In this document: positions 35,301 to 45,885 of the stretch, in pieces
How positions within the stretch are numbered: position 1 is the stretch's first letter
Layout: each line of letters opens with the position of its first letter
NCBI GenBank assembly: GCA_963971305.1
Contig: OZ020303.1
Span: forward strand, 66,216,867 to 66,280,866
Direction: 5' to 3'
DNA length: 64,000 bases
Origin: Arcuatula senhousia
Lineage: Eukaryota; Mollusca; Bivalvia; Mytilida; Mytilidae
Notes under the pieces: generated by a model
The model's database searches: none
The model's input: the letters and a program-made list of their open reading frames with translations, nothing else
What the model was told of the DNA's origin: nothing
Position numbers and translations under genes: made by a program

Positions 35301-38300
35301 TTTTTAAAAAAAAGATATTGTTCATATTTTCTACCCTACAAAGTAATTTATGTAAACTATAGGTTTGTTGCCGTCCTTTCTTTGCAAATACAGTTTGGCT
35401 AAAACCAGGGTAAATCAAGTCTTTACCAAAAACTACAAGTAAAGTTTACAGCTACATACAAATTGTATCAGTTAAACCAGGGGATGGTATTCAAACAAGT
35501 TTTCCTCTGTTCTTTTGCAGTACAAAAATTGTGCAGCTTTCCAAGCAACTACTTGTCATATTCTTTTGATATTTTGCATCTAGCTTCATCTTATGGTACT
35601 TTATCCGAATTTGCTTGTTTCTCGTCTACTAACTGTTTAGCCAATATTTTAAAATGCAGTGGATATATACATTGTCAATGAAACACCCATTTTAATGCCC
35701 CCGCGACGACATGTCGGGGGGGGGGGGATTAAGTTTTACTCATGTCCGTCCATATGAAATTTCCGTCAAGCTTTTCTCAGAAACCATAAATGGGAATAAC
35801 TTGAAACTTGGTAGGATGGTTCAGTATGACATACTATATGTCCTAAGCGAATTTTAGACCTGTTGGACATTTACTTCCTGTTTGGGGCTGGATTGATACC
35901 AACATCGACATGAAAATTTCCGTCAAGCTTTTCTAAGACACCGTACATGGGATTGATTTGAAACTTAGTAGGATGGTTAAGTATAATAAACTATGCGTCC
36001 TAAGCGACTTTCAGACCTGTCGGACTTCAACTTTTTATTTGAGGCCAGCGGGGGCATCCGTGTCCCATGGACACATTCTTTCTTTATTTTTATTTTATGT
36101 TTAAAACAAACATATCTCTTGTTCCCTATATCTCCCATTATAAAATATCTTTAGAGAAAAATCAACCAAAAGATAAATTTATGTCAATTAATATGTTTTT
36201 TTTTTTATACCAGGTACCTCAGAATAACAAACCTGTAAAGGATGCTGGAAGTTCCTTAGTAGATTTAGAGAGTGAATTGGAAACTATTGGACAAGTACGT
36301 ATTCATTAGACCATTTACCTATACAGTGTTGAGTAAGAATTATTTTAATTTCATGATTCTTATGCCCTTGTGACGACCCTTGTGACAATTTGTTCATGGG
36401 TATTAAGTTTTGCAAATGTCTGCCCATTTTTGTCTCACCTGCGAAGCAGAGCGGGACATAGGTGTTACTTTACCGGCGACGGCGGCGTTAACTTTTTGGA
36501 AAAGTTTTATGAGCACCTCCATATCTCAAGAACTATAGGTCCTGGGTTGATGAAACTTGGTATGCATATGCCCCAGTAGTAGCTTAGCACAGTTGCATCC
36601 CCATCTTTTGACCTTGACCTTGATTTTCCGGTTGAGTGACTTTGACAATTTTCAATACATATAATAGCAATGAAAAAGTTTTGCGAGCACCTCCATATCT
36701 CAAGAACTATAGGTCCTAGGTTGATGAAACTTGGTATGCATATGCCCCAGTAGTAGCTTAGCTCAGTTGCATCCCACTCTTTTGACCTTGACCTTGATTT
36801 TCCGGTTGAGTGACTTTGACAATTTTCAATACATATAATAGCAATAAAGAAGTTTTGCGAGCACCTCCATATCTCAAGAACTATAGGTCCTAGGTTGATG
36901 AAACTCGGTTTACATATGCCCCAGTAGTAGCTTAGCACAGTTGCATCCCCATCTTTTGACCTTGACCTTGATTTTCCGGTTGAGTGACTTTGATTATTTT
37001 TATTGCATATATTTGCAATGTTTAAGTTCTATAAACATCTTTTGATCTCAGAAACTGAAAATCCATGTAAATTCAAAATATAGTGGAAGTAAGAAAGAAT
37101 AATTGTTTCTGATGGTGCCGGCAGGCGAGACATACTTTAGTGTTAACTCTTGTTATGTTTGTTTGTTAGAAAGTTCCTGTCAAACTTTTCTCAGATTCTT
37201 CACATATGAATATAAAGTTGAAAGAGTTGTTTGATACGACACTCTATTTTCTAAGTGACTTTTAGATCTGTAGACAATTACATGTACATGTATTTCCTGT
37301 TATGGTATAGACCCATATAAAAAACGTCTATTTATACAAAGTATTTAGATTGAGAGGTTTATTGTTTGATTCTTAATGTACATTGTTAAAAGTAGCTTCA
37401 CATAGCTAACTTGAGTATTATGTGTAGCAAATTATTCAAAATCTCCTTTGAGGTTGTTCAAAACTCACACAGACATTCCTGTTGATAATAGGTTATGTAA
37501 TTCTGTTATTCTCTTGATATATCAAATTCCATAATCAACTCAGTTATAAAGAAAATTGATATTTATCGTTACTGTTTATTCATTTTATGTACTGTAATAT
37601 GCTCCATGTGGGCCCATTCTTATGGACAAAAAAATACCCGGTATTCTTTTTTTCTTCTAATGATACTTTATGTAAGCATGCTTTACTATTTTTCAGGGAA
37701 TAGAACAAATGAACAAACTAGAGACATTCTTTGAAGCAGAAGATCAAACAAGCTCTAAGCCTTCCAATGACCCATGGGCCTCTCCAACTGGTGGTGGTGG
37801 TGGTGACCTCCCTCCCACCTCATCTGCTTCAGACCTACAAGAGTTAGATTTATTTGGTACCAAACCTGCCTCTCCTGTGGATAAGAATGCAATCCTGGGA
37901 CTCTTTGGAAACACACCAACAATGCCAGCACAGAACCCAGGAATGCTGCATGCAGGTTTTGGAGCTCCACAACCAGGATTTGGGGCGCCTCAACCAGGAT
38001 TTGGTCAACCTGGCGCCATGCCACAGCCTGGATTTGGTGGCAATCAACCAGGATTTGGTGCACCACAACCAGGCTTTGGGCAACCAGCAACTCAACCAGG
38101 TTTTGGGCAACCTACCCCTCAACCTGGATTTGGGCAACCTGCCCCTCAACCTGGATTTGGACAACCAGGAGGATTTGGGCAATCCCAGCAAGGGTTTGGA
38201 GCACCTGCAGGCAATCCTTTTGGGCAAAGCCAAATGGTAGTTAAAATTTATATATGATGTATATACATGTAGTTTTCGATCTGCCAGTTAATGAATAAAA

Positions 38301-40942
38301 GCTGATTTCTTGCAGACAATAACTCTGATCTTCATAAAATTTGGTACACTTGTTGTAAACAGGACCAACCTGGGCAACACATTGCAGCTCCAATTGATAA
38401 GTGGCAAGCTAGCCAACAGTGTGGTAGGAGTCACATTGGCTTGTTTTTTAAAGTTTTGAACCAATGGAATTTTGCTAGTCACAACTCATGATGAAATTTA
38501 GAAAAGCCATAAGTGTCGTTTTCAATATATGTCTGTAAGGAAAACATTTTTTTTAGAAATACTTGTTGAACACAGTTGATTTGTTTGAACATTTTTATGT
38601 CACACCAACATTGAGAATAGTGTCTCTTTTCCTTCTCTTCTTTGATTTACCTTGTGACTGATTTGATTTCTATAAGACAAATCTACATAAAGATATATAC
38701 AATATTTTCAATATAGTATGGCTTGAACTAAACTACCGTGTTAAAATCAAGGGGTTTTACTGATATAAGCCAAAGGGGGACATTACATTCTATCTTTTTT
38801 TTTTCAGGGAGGGTTTGGAGGAGGCCAGGCCCCTCCCGTCTCTACGGCTTTTGGATCATCTGCAGTAACTGGTACTGATCCCTTTGGAGAATCTGTTCTT
38901 GCACCAGTCAAACTTACAACAGAAGGAGGAAGAGACTCGCCAAAACCACCACCAGATGCTTTTGGTGATTTATGTGAAATTGGCACTAAAAGTACAGGAA
39001 AAACGCCAAAAGAGTTGTTTGCTGAAAAGAAACCTAAAAAACCTATGAGTGAGATGGTTAAATCTTCACAACCACCAGTACAGGCAAGTTCAGAAGATCC
39101 TTTTGGCGTATTTGATTCTTTTGACCTTTCTGAAGGAGGTTTCCACCCTACATGTGCAAGCAATGATCCTTTCGACACTTCCTATGTAAACAATCCTTTA
39201 AAGGCTTTGCAGCAAACTCCTCTAGCAATTCTCAACAGTGAAAGCATAAAAGCAGAAAAGCCGAATACTTTGCCAGTGCCGTCTGCTTATGTGGATGGAA
39301 ATGAAAGTGACAATTTTGATATGCCTTCACCTGAAGGTCCACCACCGCCTTTGCCACCAGAGAGGAAAATCGACAAGATTGCCCTTTTTCCACCTGCACC
39401 TCCACCTCGCCCTACTATTTCCCCCTCCCACCAAAACTCCTGTGATAAATCTGCACCAACTTTGCCACCTAGAAATGTTCCACCAGAATCTCAGAAAATA
39501 AGCATTATACCAATTCCACGACCTCGACCTTCTAGTAAAAGTCAAGGTGAGAAGGAATCTATTTCTAGTCAGACAAACTCTAAAAAGATTTCTTCCAAAA
39601 AATTGGAAGAGAATAATAATATGACTGTTTCGTCTTCATCAGATGATAAAGTCAGTATAAACTCATCAACATCTTCCTGTTCTAGTGGCCATTTTGTAAT
39701 TGAAGATCCGTTTCAAAATAGTGACCCTTTTGCCGATTGTGATCCGTTTAATTCTTCAAATGGATTTTCTAAAGGTTTTGACAGTCAATTTGGTGATCCT
39801 TTCACTAATGCGTTTAGTAGTCAAATGAAAGGACAGAAAAGTGAGCAGTTAGACTCTTCCGATCCTTTTGCTGCATTTGATAAGCCTGTAGGAGATGCTT
39901 TCAATTTTAAAAGTAATGGTGTTCAGAAGCATATAAAGCTGACAGCCGAATCATCTAAGTCAACAGTAAGTACATAGAGTGAAATCATTGTGGAAATTTA
40001 ACTAACATTTTGTTAATTTTATTAACATCTTAATAGTTTGGCTTATATTATTTGGTTTGTTTATAATTTCATTCCTTTCAATCATTTAAACTAATTAACG
40101 ACTCCATGCATCATGATCACATTTCGAAGTAGTTACTTGGACCTTGCAGAGGGAAAGAAAGATTTGTCAATATGTAATGATTTCCTTAAGGTTTTTGGCT
40201 TTATCCAAATTTCAGGAATTGGAAAGGGGGGCTCTGAAAAAAAACCTTCAGTAACAGATTTCCTAGCAACTACTTGTCACAGCCTCTAGCTGAACTTTTT
40301 GACCAATTTCTGTAAGCAAAAATTGTATGAGTTTATATTGCAGAACATTTACAATAGTTGTACCCTATTTTGGTATTGTAACGTTACAACTACTTAATCC
40401 CATACTACATTATCCTATGCATATAACAACATGAACATGATAATCCTGCTTATAATCATGATAATTAACACTTGCGAATCCTTGCTTTTTTCCTGTGAGT
40501 GCACTTTATAATATTTTGTTTTTTCCTTGAACACAAGTGCTTTTTGATTGTGTTTGTTGTTACATGTTCGTTGTACAATATCAAGGTTTAGCCATGAAAT
40601 ATTTACAGGCATCACAAAACCTTTATGCTTACTAAACAACAAAAACTTTTACATACATACATATATCAACTACAATATATACCATGATAATAGTTATTTT
40701 CATTAAGTCATATGAAATAATGATGATAATTGAAAAAGAAATGATTTTTCTATTCTGATGTTTTAGCTTTTAGGTTAGTTCATGAAATTTTTTAACTTGT
40801 GAAAAAAGAAGAAGACAATTTAACCTTAAACACATGTATCATCTATCATGTACATGTTTGAAATATCTAATAAACATGTTTTTCATTACATTTACAGCAG
40901 CCCCCACCTGCCAATGATCCATTTGATACCTTCTTCAAATAG
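26223..40942 (+). CDS. Dab: Disabled (Dab) endocytic adaptor, ten coding exons
   Basis: Exons: 26223-26355, 27622-27836, 29664-29798, 30882-31008, 31571-31632, 33609-33659, 36214-36294, 37697-38236, 38808-39965, 40898-40942. All junctions are GT-AG and keep frame; total 2547 nt, 848 aa. The PTB domain (about residues 48-195) has [36 protein letters not shown] and [15 protein letters not shown], plainly Dab family. Then come VYSE and IYDVP tyrosine motifs, clathrin box LVDLE, DPW, a PGFG-rich stretch, GNPFG (EH-domain ligand), nine DPF motifs (AP-2 ear ligands), and proline-rich SH3-type segments ([17 protein letters not shown]). Known family role: PTB binds NPxY tails of lipoprotein-type receptors and PtdIns(4,5)P2, the tail recruits clathrin and AP-2. 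Start chosen because TAA lies in frame two codons upstream and A is at -3. It combines Dab1-like YDVP with Dab2-like endocytic motifs, as expected for a single invertebrate Dab. Confidence 0.95.
26531..26750 (+). repeat. Degenerate dispersed repeat in Dab intron 1
   Basis: Starts near AAGGCCTTTGAAATGGGGGG and ends with CTGGCAACGGCCCTGAATA. The outer AAGGCC.../...GGCCCT ends and the interior (TGCACCCACCTTTCCAG) suggest an old hAT-like fragment. No clean target-site duplication was seen. Confidence 0.4.
27622..27836 (+). CDS. Dab: Dab coding exon 2, N-terminal PTB half
   Basis: Acceptor TTTTTTTTCAG, donor GTAAGT. Encodes [35 protein letters not shown] and [18 protein letters not shown]: the first strands and long alpha-1 insertion of the PTB fold, conserved with vertebrate Dab proteins. 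The reading frame could extend into the intron but adds only non-conserved residues. Confidence 0.93.
27948..28790. repeat. Intron 2 foldbacks and direct duplicate
   Basis: Two related blocks (27948-28050 and 28270-28380, sharing TTCTCTAATTTTCACCCGAT-like and CTCTAGAGAAAATTTT-like stretches) flank a palindrome at 28110-28265 (ATTATGGAATTTCTA...TAGAAATTCCATAAT). A second palindrome lies at about 28705-28792 (GAATTTTAAGCTC...GAGCTTAAAATTC). They look like decayed foldback elements; no target-site duplications identified. Confidence 0.55.
29039..29365. mobile_element. MITE in Dab intron 2, 327 bp
   Basis: The ends GTGCGTTCGGAGTCCACC and GGTGGAATTCCGAACGCAC are inverted repeats of about 19 bp with one indel. 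Inner GGGTAACC / GGTAACCC-like blocks also pair. Target-site duplication not evident. Confidence 0.65.
29664..29798 (+). CDS. Dab: Dab coding exon 3, central PTB strands
   Basis: Acceptor TTCTTTTTCAG, donor GTAAGT, 45 codons in phase. [20 protein letters not shown] corresponds to the strand pair that forms the NPxY groove in Dab PTB domains, followed by IKTEKA. Confidence 0.93.
30410..30881 (+). repeat. 47-bp tandem repeat copying the Dab exon 4 splice acceptor
   Basis: Ten 47-bp units stand directly upstream of the true exon. Unit boundaries after AG fall at 30412 + 47k (k = 0-9), and the exon itself begins at the eleventh (30882). Each unit holds the first 36 coding bases of exon 4 (GCTGAAGCTGTAGTATTAAC...TCTATTC) plus TTATTTGATAG. 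Within a unit TATTAAC resembles a branch point 28 bases from the next AG, and TCTATTCTTATTT supplies a pyrimidine-rich tract. Units vary mainly by CGGAGA or CAGAGA; those nearest the exon carry CAGAGA like the exon itself. Confidence 0.9.
30882..31008 (+). CDS. Dab: Dab coding exon 4, PTB C-terminal helix
   Basis: [20 protein letters not shown] is the C-terminal helix of the PTB fold, followed by a Glu/Lys/Gln tail. Only the last copy of the repeated start (30882) continues into CAAGTTATATTTGAA; joining exon 3 to any earlier copy gives 19 codons (ending LFLFDRLKL) then TAG. Arg in LRDLF matches vertebrate Dab, whereas most upstream copies encode Gly there. Donor GTAAAA after G31008. Confidence 0.9.
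31571..31632 (+). CDS. Dab: Dab coding exon 5
   Basis: Acceptor GACTTTTTCAG, donor GTGAGT. Short acidic linker [20 protein letters not shown] ending in a VYS tyrosine motif comparable to the first tyrosine sites after the PTB in vertebrate Dab1. Confidence 0.8.
31738..33261. mobile_element. TIR element with 6-bp TSD carrying a tandem repeat, Dab intron 5
   Basis: The ends CAGGGGTTCAAATTA and TAATTTGAACCCCTG are inverted repeats. AAATCA flanks both sides (31732-31737 and 33262-33267). Inside, from about 31884 to 33172, is another repeat with ACCGCAAATTTTTTGCGATC at one end and TTGCGGTCGTATCATG at the other. It has two roughly 485-bp tandem units (TTTGGGGTTT(C/G)(T)GGCCCCTAC at about 32060 and 32545). 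So a HINE-like repeat nests in a hAT-like element. Non-coding. Confidence 0.7.
33609..33659 (+). CDS. Dab: Dab coding exon 6
   Basis: Acceptor CATCGTAG, donor GTAAGT, 17 codons ([17 protein letters not shown]). The last residues form the YDVP motif only once joined to the next exon. Small in-phase exon, so skipping it would preserve frame while removing tyrosines. Confidence 0.8.
34330..34520. repeat. Degenerate hAT-like fragment in Dab intron 6
   Basis: Contains CAATGGCAGATCCAGGGGG and a diverged CCTCTCCCC-type region, resembling the GGCGGATCC ends of the element at 62483-62620. No intact second end found. Confidence 0.3.
35696..36083 (+). mobile_element. HINE-like element, family C, two units, Dab intron 6
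   Basis: TGCCCCCGCGACGACATGTC head with a run of ten G, then two units sharing TTTCCGTCAAGCTTTTCT and GAAACTT(G/A)GTAGGATGG. The tail is GCGGGGGCATCCGTGTCCCA. Same family as 19930-20845, with fewer units. Confidence 0.75.
36214..36294 (+). CDS. Dab: Dab coding exon 7, clathrin box
   Basis: Acceptor TTTTTTATACCAG, donor GTACGT, 27 codons. VPQNNKP completes YDVP, and [14 protein letters not shown] contains LVDLE, a type I clathrin box equivalent to the one in vertebrate Dab2. In-phase, so alternative use is possible. Confidence 0.85.
36361..37300 (+). mobile_element. HINE-like element, family C, interrupted by family B
   Basis: Eroded family C head (ATGCCCTTGTGACGAC, GTATTAAGTTTTGCAAATG), then the family B insertion, then family C core (AGTTCCTGTCAAACTTTTCT, CATATGAATATAAAGTTGAA, ACGACACTCTATTTTCTAAG). 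The inner element is younger by position. Confidence 0.6.
36432..37154 (+). mobile_element. HINE-like element, family B, three 174-bp units
   Basis: Starts GTCTCACCTGCGAAGCAGAG and ends GCAGGCGAGAC...TTAACTCTTGTT, with subterminal inverted repeats GTCTCACCTGC / GCAGGCGAGAC. The three core units are spaced 174 bp (ACTATAGGTCCT at about 36532, 36706 and 36880) and contain TTGATGAAACTTGGTATGCA. The CTTGTT end is shared with family A. Confidence 0.75.
37697..38236 (+). CDS. Dab: Dab coding exon 8, DPW and PGFG-rich region
   Basis: Acceptor TATTTTTCAG, donor GTAGTT, 180 codons. NDPWAS is an AP-2 ligand; LQELDLFG resembles a second clathrin-type motif. From about residue 80 of the exon, twelve or so PGFG/QGFG units follow ([17 protein letters not shown]), ending in GNPFGQSQ with an NPF. 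The GF repeats suggest an intrinsically disordered, possibly self-associating segment. Reading through the donor adds VVKIYI and a stop. Confidence 0.9.
38808..39965 (+). CDS. Dab: Dab coding exon 9, DPF and proline-rich region
   Basis: Long T-rich acceptor, donor GTAAGT, 386 codons without an intron. Eight DPF motifs (contexts TDPFG, EDPFG, NDPFD, EDPFQ, SDPFA, CDPFN, GDPFT, SDPFA) for AP-2 binding. Proline-rich [18 protein letters not shown] and PTLPPRN are candidate SH3 ligands. A Ser/Lys-rich stretch lies between. Disordered, as usual for the Dab tail. Confidence 0.92.
40898..40942 (+). CDS. Dab: Dab coding exon 10, C-terminus
   Basis: [14 protein letters not shown] then TAG, a last DPF motif. 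The stop is the final codon of the exon; GTGAGT follows at once, so a 3' UTR exon is spliced on. A stop this close to a final junction does not trigger nonsense-mediated decay. Confidence 0.85.
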   Translation, partial: QPPPANDPFDTFFK

Positions 40943-41481
40943 GTGAGTCTTTATAATATAAATCTCTGTTGTGGAGCTAATGGTAATGGTCTGTCTGTCT
41001 GTTCTTCTGATCAATGATGCATTTGTCTGTACATGTATTTAATGCTTGGAAATGCATTTGTTGGATCTTCATAAAACTTTGTTATCCAACACATAATATC
41101 ACTAAGACAATAAACCTATTTACATGTATTATTTTATGTGAAAAAAAGCCAAAAGTGAGCCCCAGCTTGAAAATAAATAAATACTCCTTATTCCCAAATT
41201 AATAATTAGATCATATTTTAAAACAAAAGGTGAGCATCTACAACAATAAACATGTCACAAAGGTTGTATGGAAGTTTCATGTACAACCATTTAGTGGTTC
41301 AATAAGGAGGAGTTGCAGTTCAGAGATTAGCACCCTTAGATGTAATTAACACACACACACACAGAATGTCAAACTGGTGCCCATATCACTATTTATTTAC
41401 CCCTCATTTTCAAGCAGGGATTATGAAAATAAGTTAAATATATTTGGGGGTATAATGACATGATTCTATTTTACTTTTCAG

Positions 41482-43030
41482 TTGGTTTCATCGGAGTTTT
41501 ATGGTGAATTACAGACAAGCTTTATTAGATATTTAGTGTTCAGTTCAAGCCATTGAATTCAAACCAATATATATATATATATACAAACTTGTATCATAAT
41601 TGATTAAGATTTTACTACTTATAAGGGGGTATATAATAATGCCATATTCACATGTATTTTCATTTTTCATTATTGTTAATTCATCCACTTAGTGACTTAT
41701 TCTACTATGTAATTACATCTAGGGTCATATTTTAATTATGAATTATCAAACATGAAGTGTTCAAAACAAACCACCACCAGAAAACTCATTGTTAAATGTA
41801 CATTACAAAATATAGTGCAAATACTCAATTATTCTTCAATTTTGTACTTTAGTTCATTTGTTAAACTATATTTTTCAGTTTTTCAATATAACTTTGTTTT
41901 GAACCATGTAATAAGAAATCATAACTTTTATCAGGCATATTTAAGCAATTATGATTTTAAGTTCATGATATAAGTGTTCAAGATCAGGTTTCAAAGATAA
42001 TTTCACAAAAACAAATATTCTTTGCTTATTAAAAAAAAAAAATTGAAAGTGTATTACATTATTTTTAATATATCTGTTGTACTTAGGACCATATAATGGC
42101 ATGTTGTCAGTTTACTTTTAATATTTCATTATTTTAGCTTGTAGTAATACTCAAGTACTTTTGAGATTTTTCTTTATGGATAAAATTTTTTGAAGGCATT
42201 GGTTTTGTCTGCTTATGTACTAAGTGCCTTTTATACCAATTTAAACATTTATTTCAATAAAAAATTGATATAATCAAACATTGGAACAACATATGAGATG
42301 TAGAGAATGAAAATGAATTGTTATTCATTAATAGCAAGTTTGTATGATTTTAGACAAAAGATCATGCAAATTGCTTGCTGTTTTTGAAATAAAAGATAAT
42401 GAGATGAAATGAAATATATAAAGAAAGAGTCTTTGATGGAAATTCATATTTGTTCATTAGGTAGAGTTATGCAAATAATATTTCTATGCAAGTTTGCTTT
42501 ATTAAGATATTTAAGGGCAGATTCATGATTTATATAAAGGTTGAAGATACATGTGGATAATGTGATAACATTCATTTGTAAGATTATTAAAGATGTTTTT
42601 TGAAATATTCCTCCACTGCCAATATCTAAATTTTCAATATCTTTACAAAAGCAGACGTTAGATATGAAATATTTCCATGATATATTTCATGAGAGTGTAA
42701 AGGTTTTCTAGAACATGAAAAAGAGCAAAAAAAATATTATATGAATAAATGTACAAACTCGAGGATGATGTAGATTTGCATGAAGGGGCTAGGGAGTGTG
42801 TTATTTGCTGGGGCGGTAAAGTGTTTTCTTGGTTGGTGTTGATGTTCGGTGTTTTAAATTTTGTTTTTAAGTTCTGTTGGTTTGTCATAGAAAAGCCTAA
42901 AAAGGAGAGAGAGAAAATACAATTTAATTTGTTGCTTTCAAACTTTGATGATATTGTTTTATTCACTCTATATAGATAGATATTTATATTTAGAAAAACA
43001 AAATGTGCAATAAATTTATGTTATTGTTTT
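41482..43030 (+). other. Probable Dab 3' UTR exon
   Basis: Acceptor TTTACTTTTCAG at 41481 pairs with the donor after the stop codon at 40943. No coding potential follows. Canonical AATAAA lies at 42256-42261 and 43009-43014, either of which could end the transcript. A (TA)n run sits at about 41570-41581. Confidence 0.55.
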
Positions 43031-43696
43031 CTTCGTTTCATGATGTTTTGTTTTGAACTTTTATTTATTATGTTACCACGGTGATGCATGAAAAATTATT
43101 TTTTATATTTTAATTAAGCAGACACTTCAAAATAATTTCAATTTGTTAGGATTTTTTTAATATTTGTTCCAATGAAACATTTTACTTATCCCTTTGGTTT
43201 TTGTTTAATTGAAATTTTTTTATGAATGGTCAATTAAATCATTATTTTTAAAATTATGCTAGTTAGTAAGTAAATACAAAAATGTGAATTTTTCATCAAT
43301 ATTTGTTTGAAAAACCAAATATGGTTAAATATTTTAAGTTTTCCCCATTATTGTGATATTACTTTTCTGCCTTTTACACAAAAACCAACCTTTTTCTAAT
43401 AGTGCTACATCTAAATCTATGCAATTGTATTTACAATCAATATATTTTTCTTCCAGGGGGTGAAAAAACAAAACCTGTTACAAATTTTTGTGCCTTACAC
43501 ATTTCAAGCATTTCTGTGAATTAATAGTTGCTTATTTATTTTGAGCAAGCATTAAATATCTATATATATAATTCTTTGTGTTTTATTTAAACTTCCTACA
43601 CCCACCAGTCAATGAATAACCTATAACAAATGCATCTGCATCACTTTTGTCTCTGATGGTAATCACAAGCCAAGTTGTCCACAGAAATTCTACCAA
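43031..43696. other. Intergenic, nothing recognised
   Basis: AT-rich (A/T runs, no open frame of note) between the Dab 3' end and the duplicated segment. Confidence 0.5.
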
Positions 43697-44771
43697 TTAT
43701 ATGTTTTTGTAATTTTTTCCAATATTAACGATCAGTGATTGTTTAAAACACCAGTTGTCTGCCATTGCAATCCACATGGTCAATTTCCTGGTGCCGTTTG
43801 AAAGGGAGACCTCTCTTTTCATCACATGTGGTTTTTGACACTCTTATATTTTGATTCAAATCATGGAATTCTATGTAATGATAAATTACTTTTTAAATGC
43901 TGAAACTTCATGAAACATGCATATACAGTATAAGGAAATGAACAGTTTGATTGACACACACATTCCTATTTGTATTATGAGCATATAAACTGTAGTTAAG
44001 AAAATTTAATGTGTAAAAATTGTCAACAACAGATTTTGCTATATGCACACAGAGTTTCAGCTTTTGTCTCGCCTGCATCTGCAGAAGCAGACATACATGT
44101 AGGTATTAATTTCTGGCGACTGTGTTAACATTTTTGTTAGACTTGTGTGGAAAATGGATCTTGATATATTTGGTATACAGACCCATGTGGGTTATAGTCA
44201 ACACAACTATCACCATGTCATGTGAACCTGACTGACATTTCCAAGCTTCAATGACTGTGAACCGGTTTATTTTTGGGCCTTAACTTCTTTGTAGTTGAGT
44301 GGAAAATGAATCACTTGAAATGTATTAAACCAAGGTAACTGATATTTAGTATAGAAACACTTGGGTGAATGGTCTATAAATGTACAATGGTCACAATGCT
44401 TTGTGACCTTGACTAAACGACTATTCTTAGTTTTCCTGGGCCAAAGGGTCATGTGAGCTATTGCCTTGATTTTTTCAAAGGCTAACTTCTTTAGATCTGA
44501 CCACATAAGTCTAATTGCATCCAAACTTTGTACAGATGTATACTGGCATGGGTGGTACGAAAGAAATGTTTGGGTACTTGATTCGTAAAAAGACATGTCC
44601 ACCATGGTAAAACATAGAACATGGGGGTAAACTGTATTTTTTGCAAATAACTCAAAAAAGGTCACAGATATCAAATTTCGGGCAGATTTAAAATGATCAA
44701 CACCTCAAGATCTACCTGCCTGCAATTTTGAAGAAGATCCAAACCCCCATGCAGGAGTTATTGCCTTTTTT
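43697..44771 (+). repeat. Duplicated segment, copy 1 (uninterrupted)
   Basis: Matches 54424-56640 over its length, for example CTGCCATTGCAATCCACATG, ATGAACAGTTTGATTGACAC and GGCCAAAGGGTCATGTGAGC. Copy 2 carries two insertions absent here, so this copy shows both empty sites (near 43898 and 43927). The segment itself is repeat-like (TGTCTCGCCTGCATCTGCAG at 44066). Confidence 0.8.
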
Positions 44772-45885
44772 AGCTCACCTGACCCGAAGAGTCATGTGAG
44801 CTATTGCCGTCACTTGGCGTCCGTCGTCCGTTGTCCAACTTTTCAAAAATATTCTTCTCTGAAACCGCATGGCCAAATGTAACTTAACTTGGTAGGGTTG
44901 TTCTATAGTATGTCCTTTACAAAACCATAGTTCGGATTTTTGATTGGATTAACAACATGCCCGCTATGTCTAAAAATAAAACATAGGGGTAAATTGAAGT
45001 TTTTTTGCAAATTACTCAAAAACGGTAACAGATATCAAAATTCTGGCATAGGATAATAGTAATCAGCACCTCAAGATCTACATGTAGTGAAATTTTCTAG
45101 AAGATCCAACAACCGATGTAGGAGTAATTGCCCTTTTTCTGGATTTTTTTCAAAATTTTGCACTTATTTAGCCTTATATCTTAAAAACTATACAGGATAT
45201 TTTAAAAGGCCGTGGCTATTTTGCCGTAACCGGCAAAATAGTCTCCCAGGCTATTTTGCCGTAATTGTTAAAATTTATTAATTAACACAGGTATCACGGC
45301 CTAAACTCGACTAATTAGGGATAACTTGTACATGAAGATAATTAAGAAAAAAAAGGATCTTTTGATAAATCAGTGCTATTATAGTTTGATGGTGTTTGAT
45401 TCAAGGCATTGGAATGTCTTTTTAAATTAATATTTGAAAGTTAATATTTTATTTTAAAAATAAGATTCTGATAAATTATACGATCTAAATATTTGTTTTC
45501 TTTTTCATCCAAGAAAATTAAAACGTAGATAGAATGAAATTAACTGAATCTCAGAAGTATATGGTTGAGATCTCAAATGGATTTTTTTATATAAAAATAA
45601 TTGTGGCTGCCATAGCAGTTTCATAAAAAGCTTAAAAAGACGATAGACCTGTATATTGGTCTATGAAAAGACGAAACTTCTCGAAATCATAACTCCGCTT
45701 AGCCCTTGTACAATCTTGATTGACACGCGCTTAATTCCTGGGAAGTATTTAAATTTTGGTTCATCCTATATTTTGCTATATAGAATATATATCTATAAAC
45801 ATTAAAAAAAATTGCAACTTACTTTAAAAAGATATTTGATTATTTTTTAAACTGAGATTTTATAATTTTTCTGAAATAAAATTAA

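Noticed and set aside
36507..36938. 143-codon minus-strand frame with three identical blocks
   Set aside because: It is the reverse reading of the 174-bp (58-codon) family B units, so the openness follows from period length.
37755..38240. Open frames in other registers across Dab exon 8
   Set aside because: They mirror the PGFG repeat; only the frame joined by GT-AG sites to the neighbouring exons carries Dab motifs.
42749..42979. 76-codon frame, weakly hydrophobic
   Set aside because: It lies in the probable Dab 3' UTR with no splice link, no similarity recognised and an overlapping antisense frame of like length.
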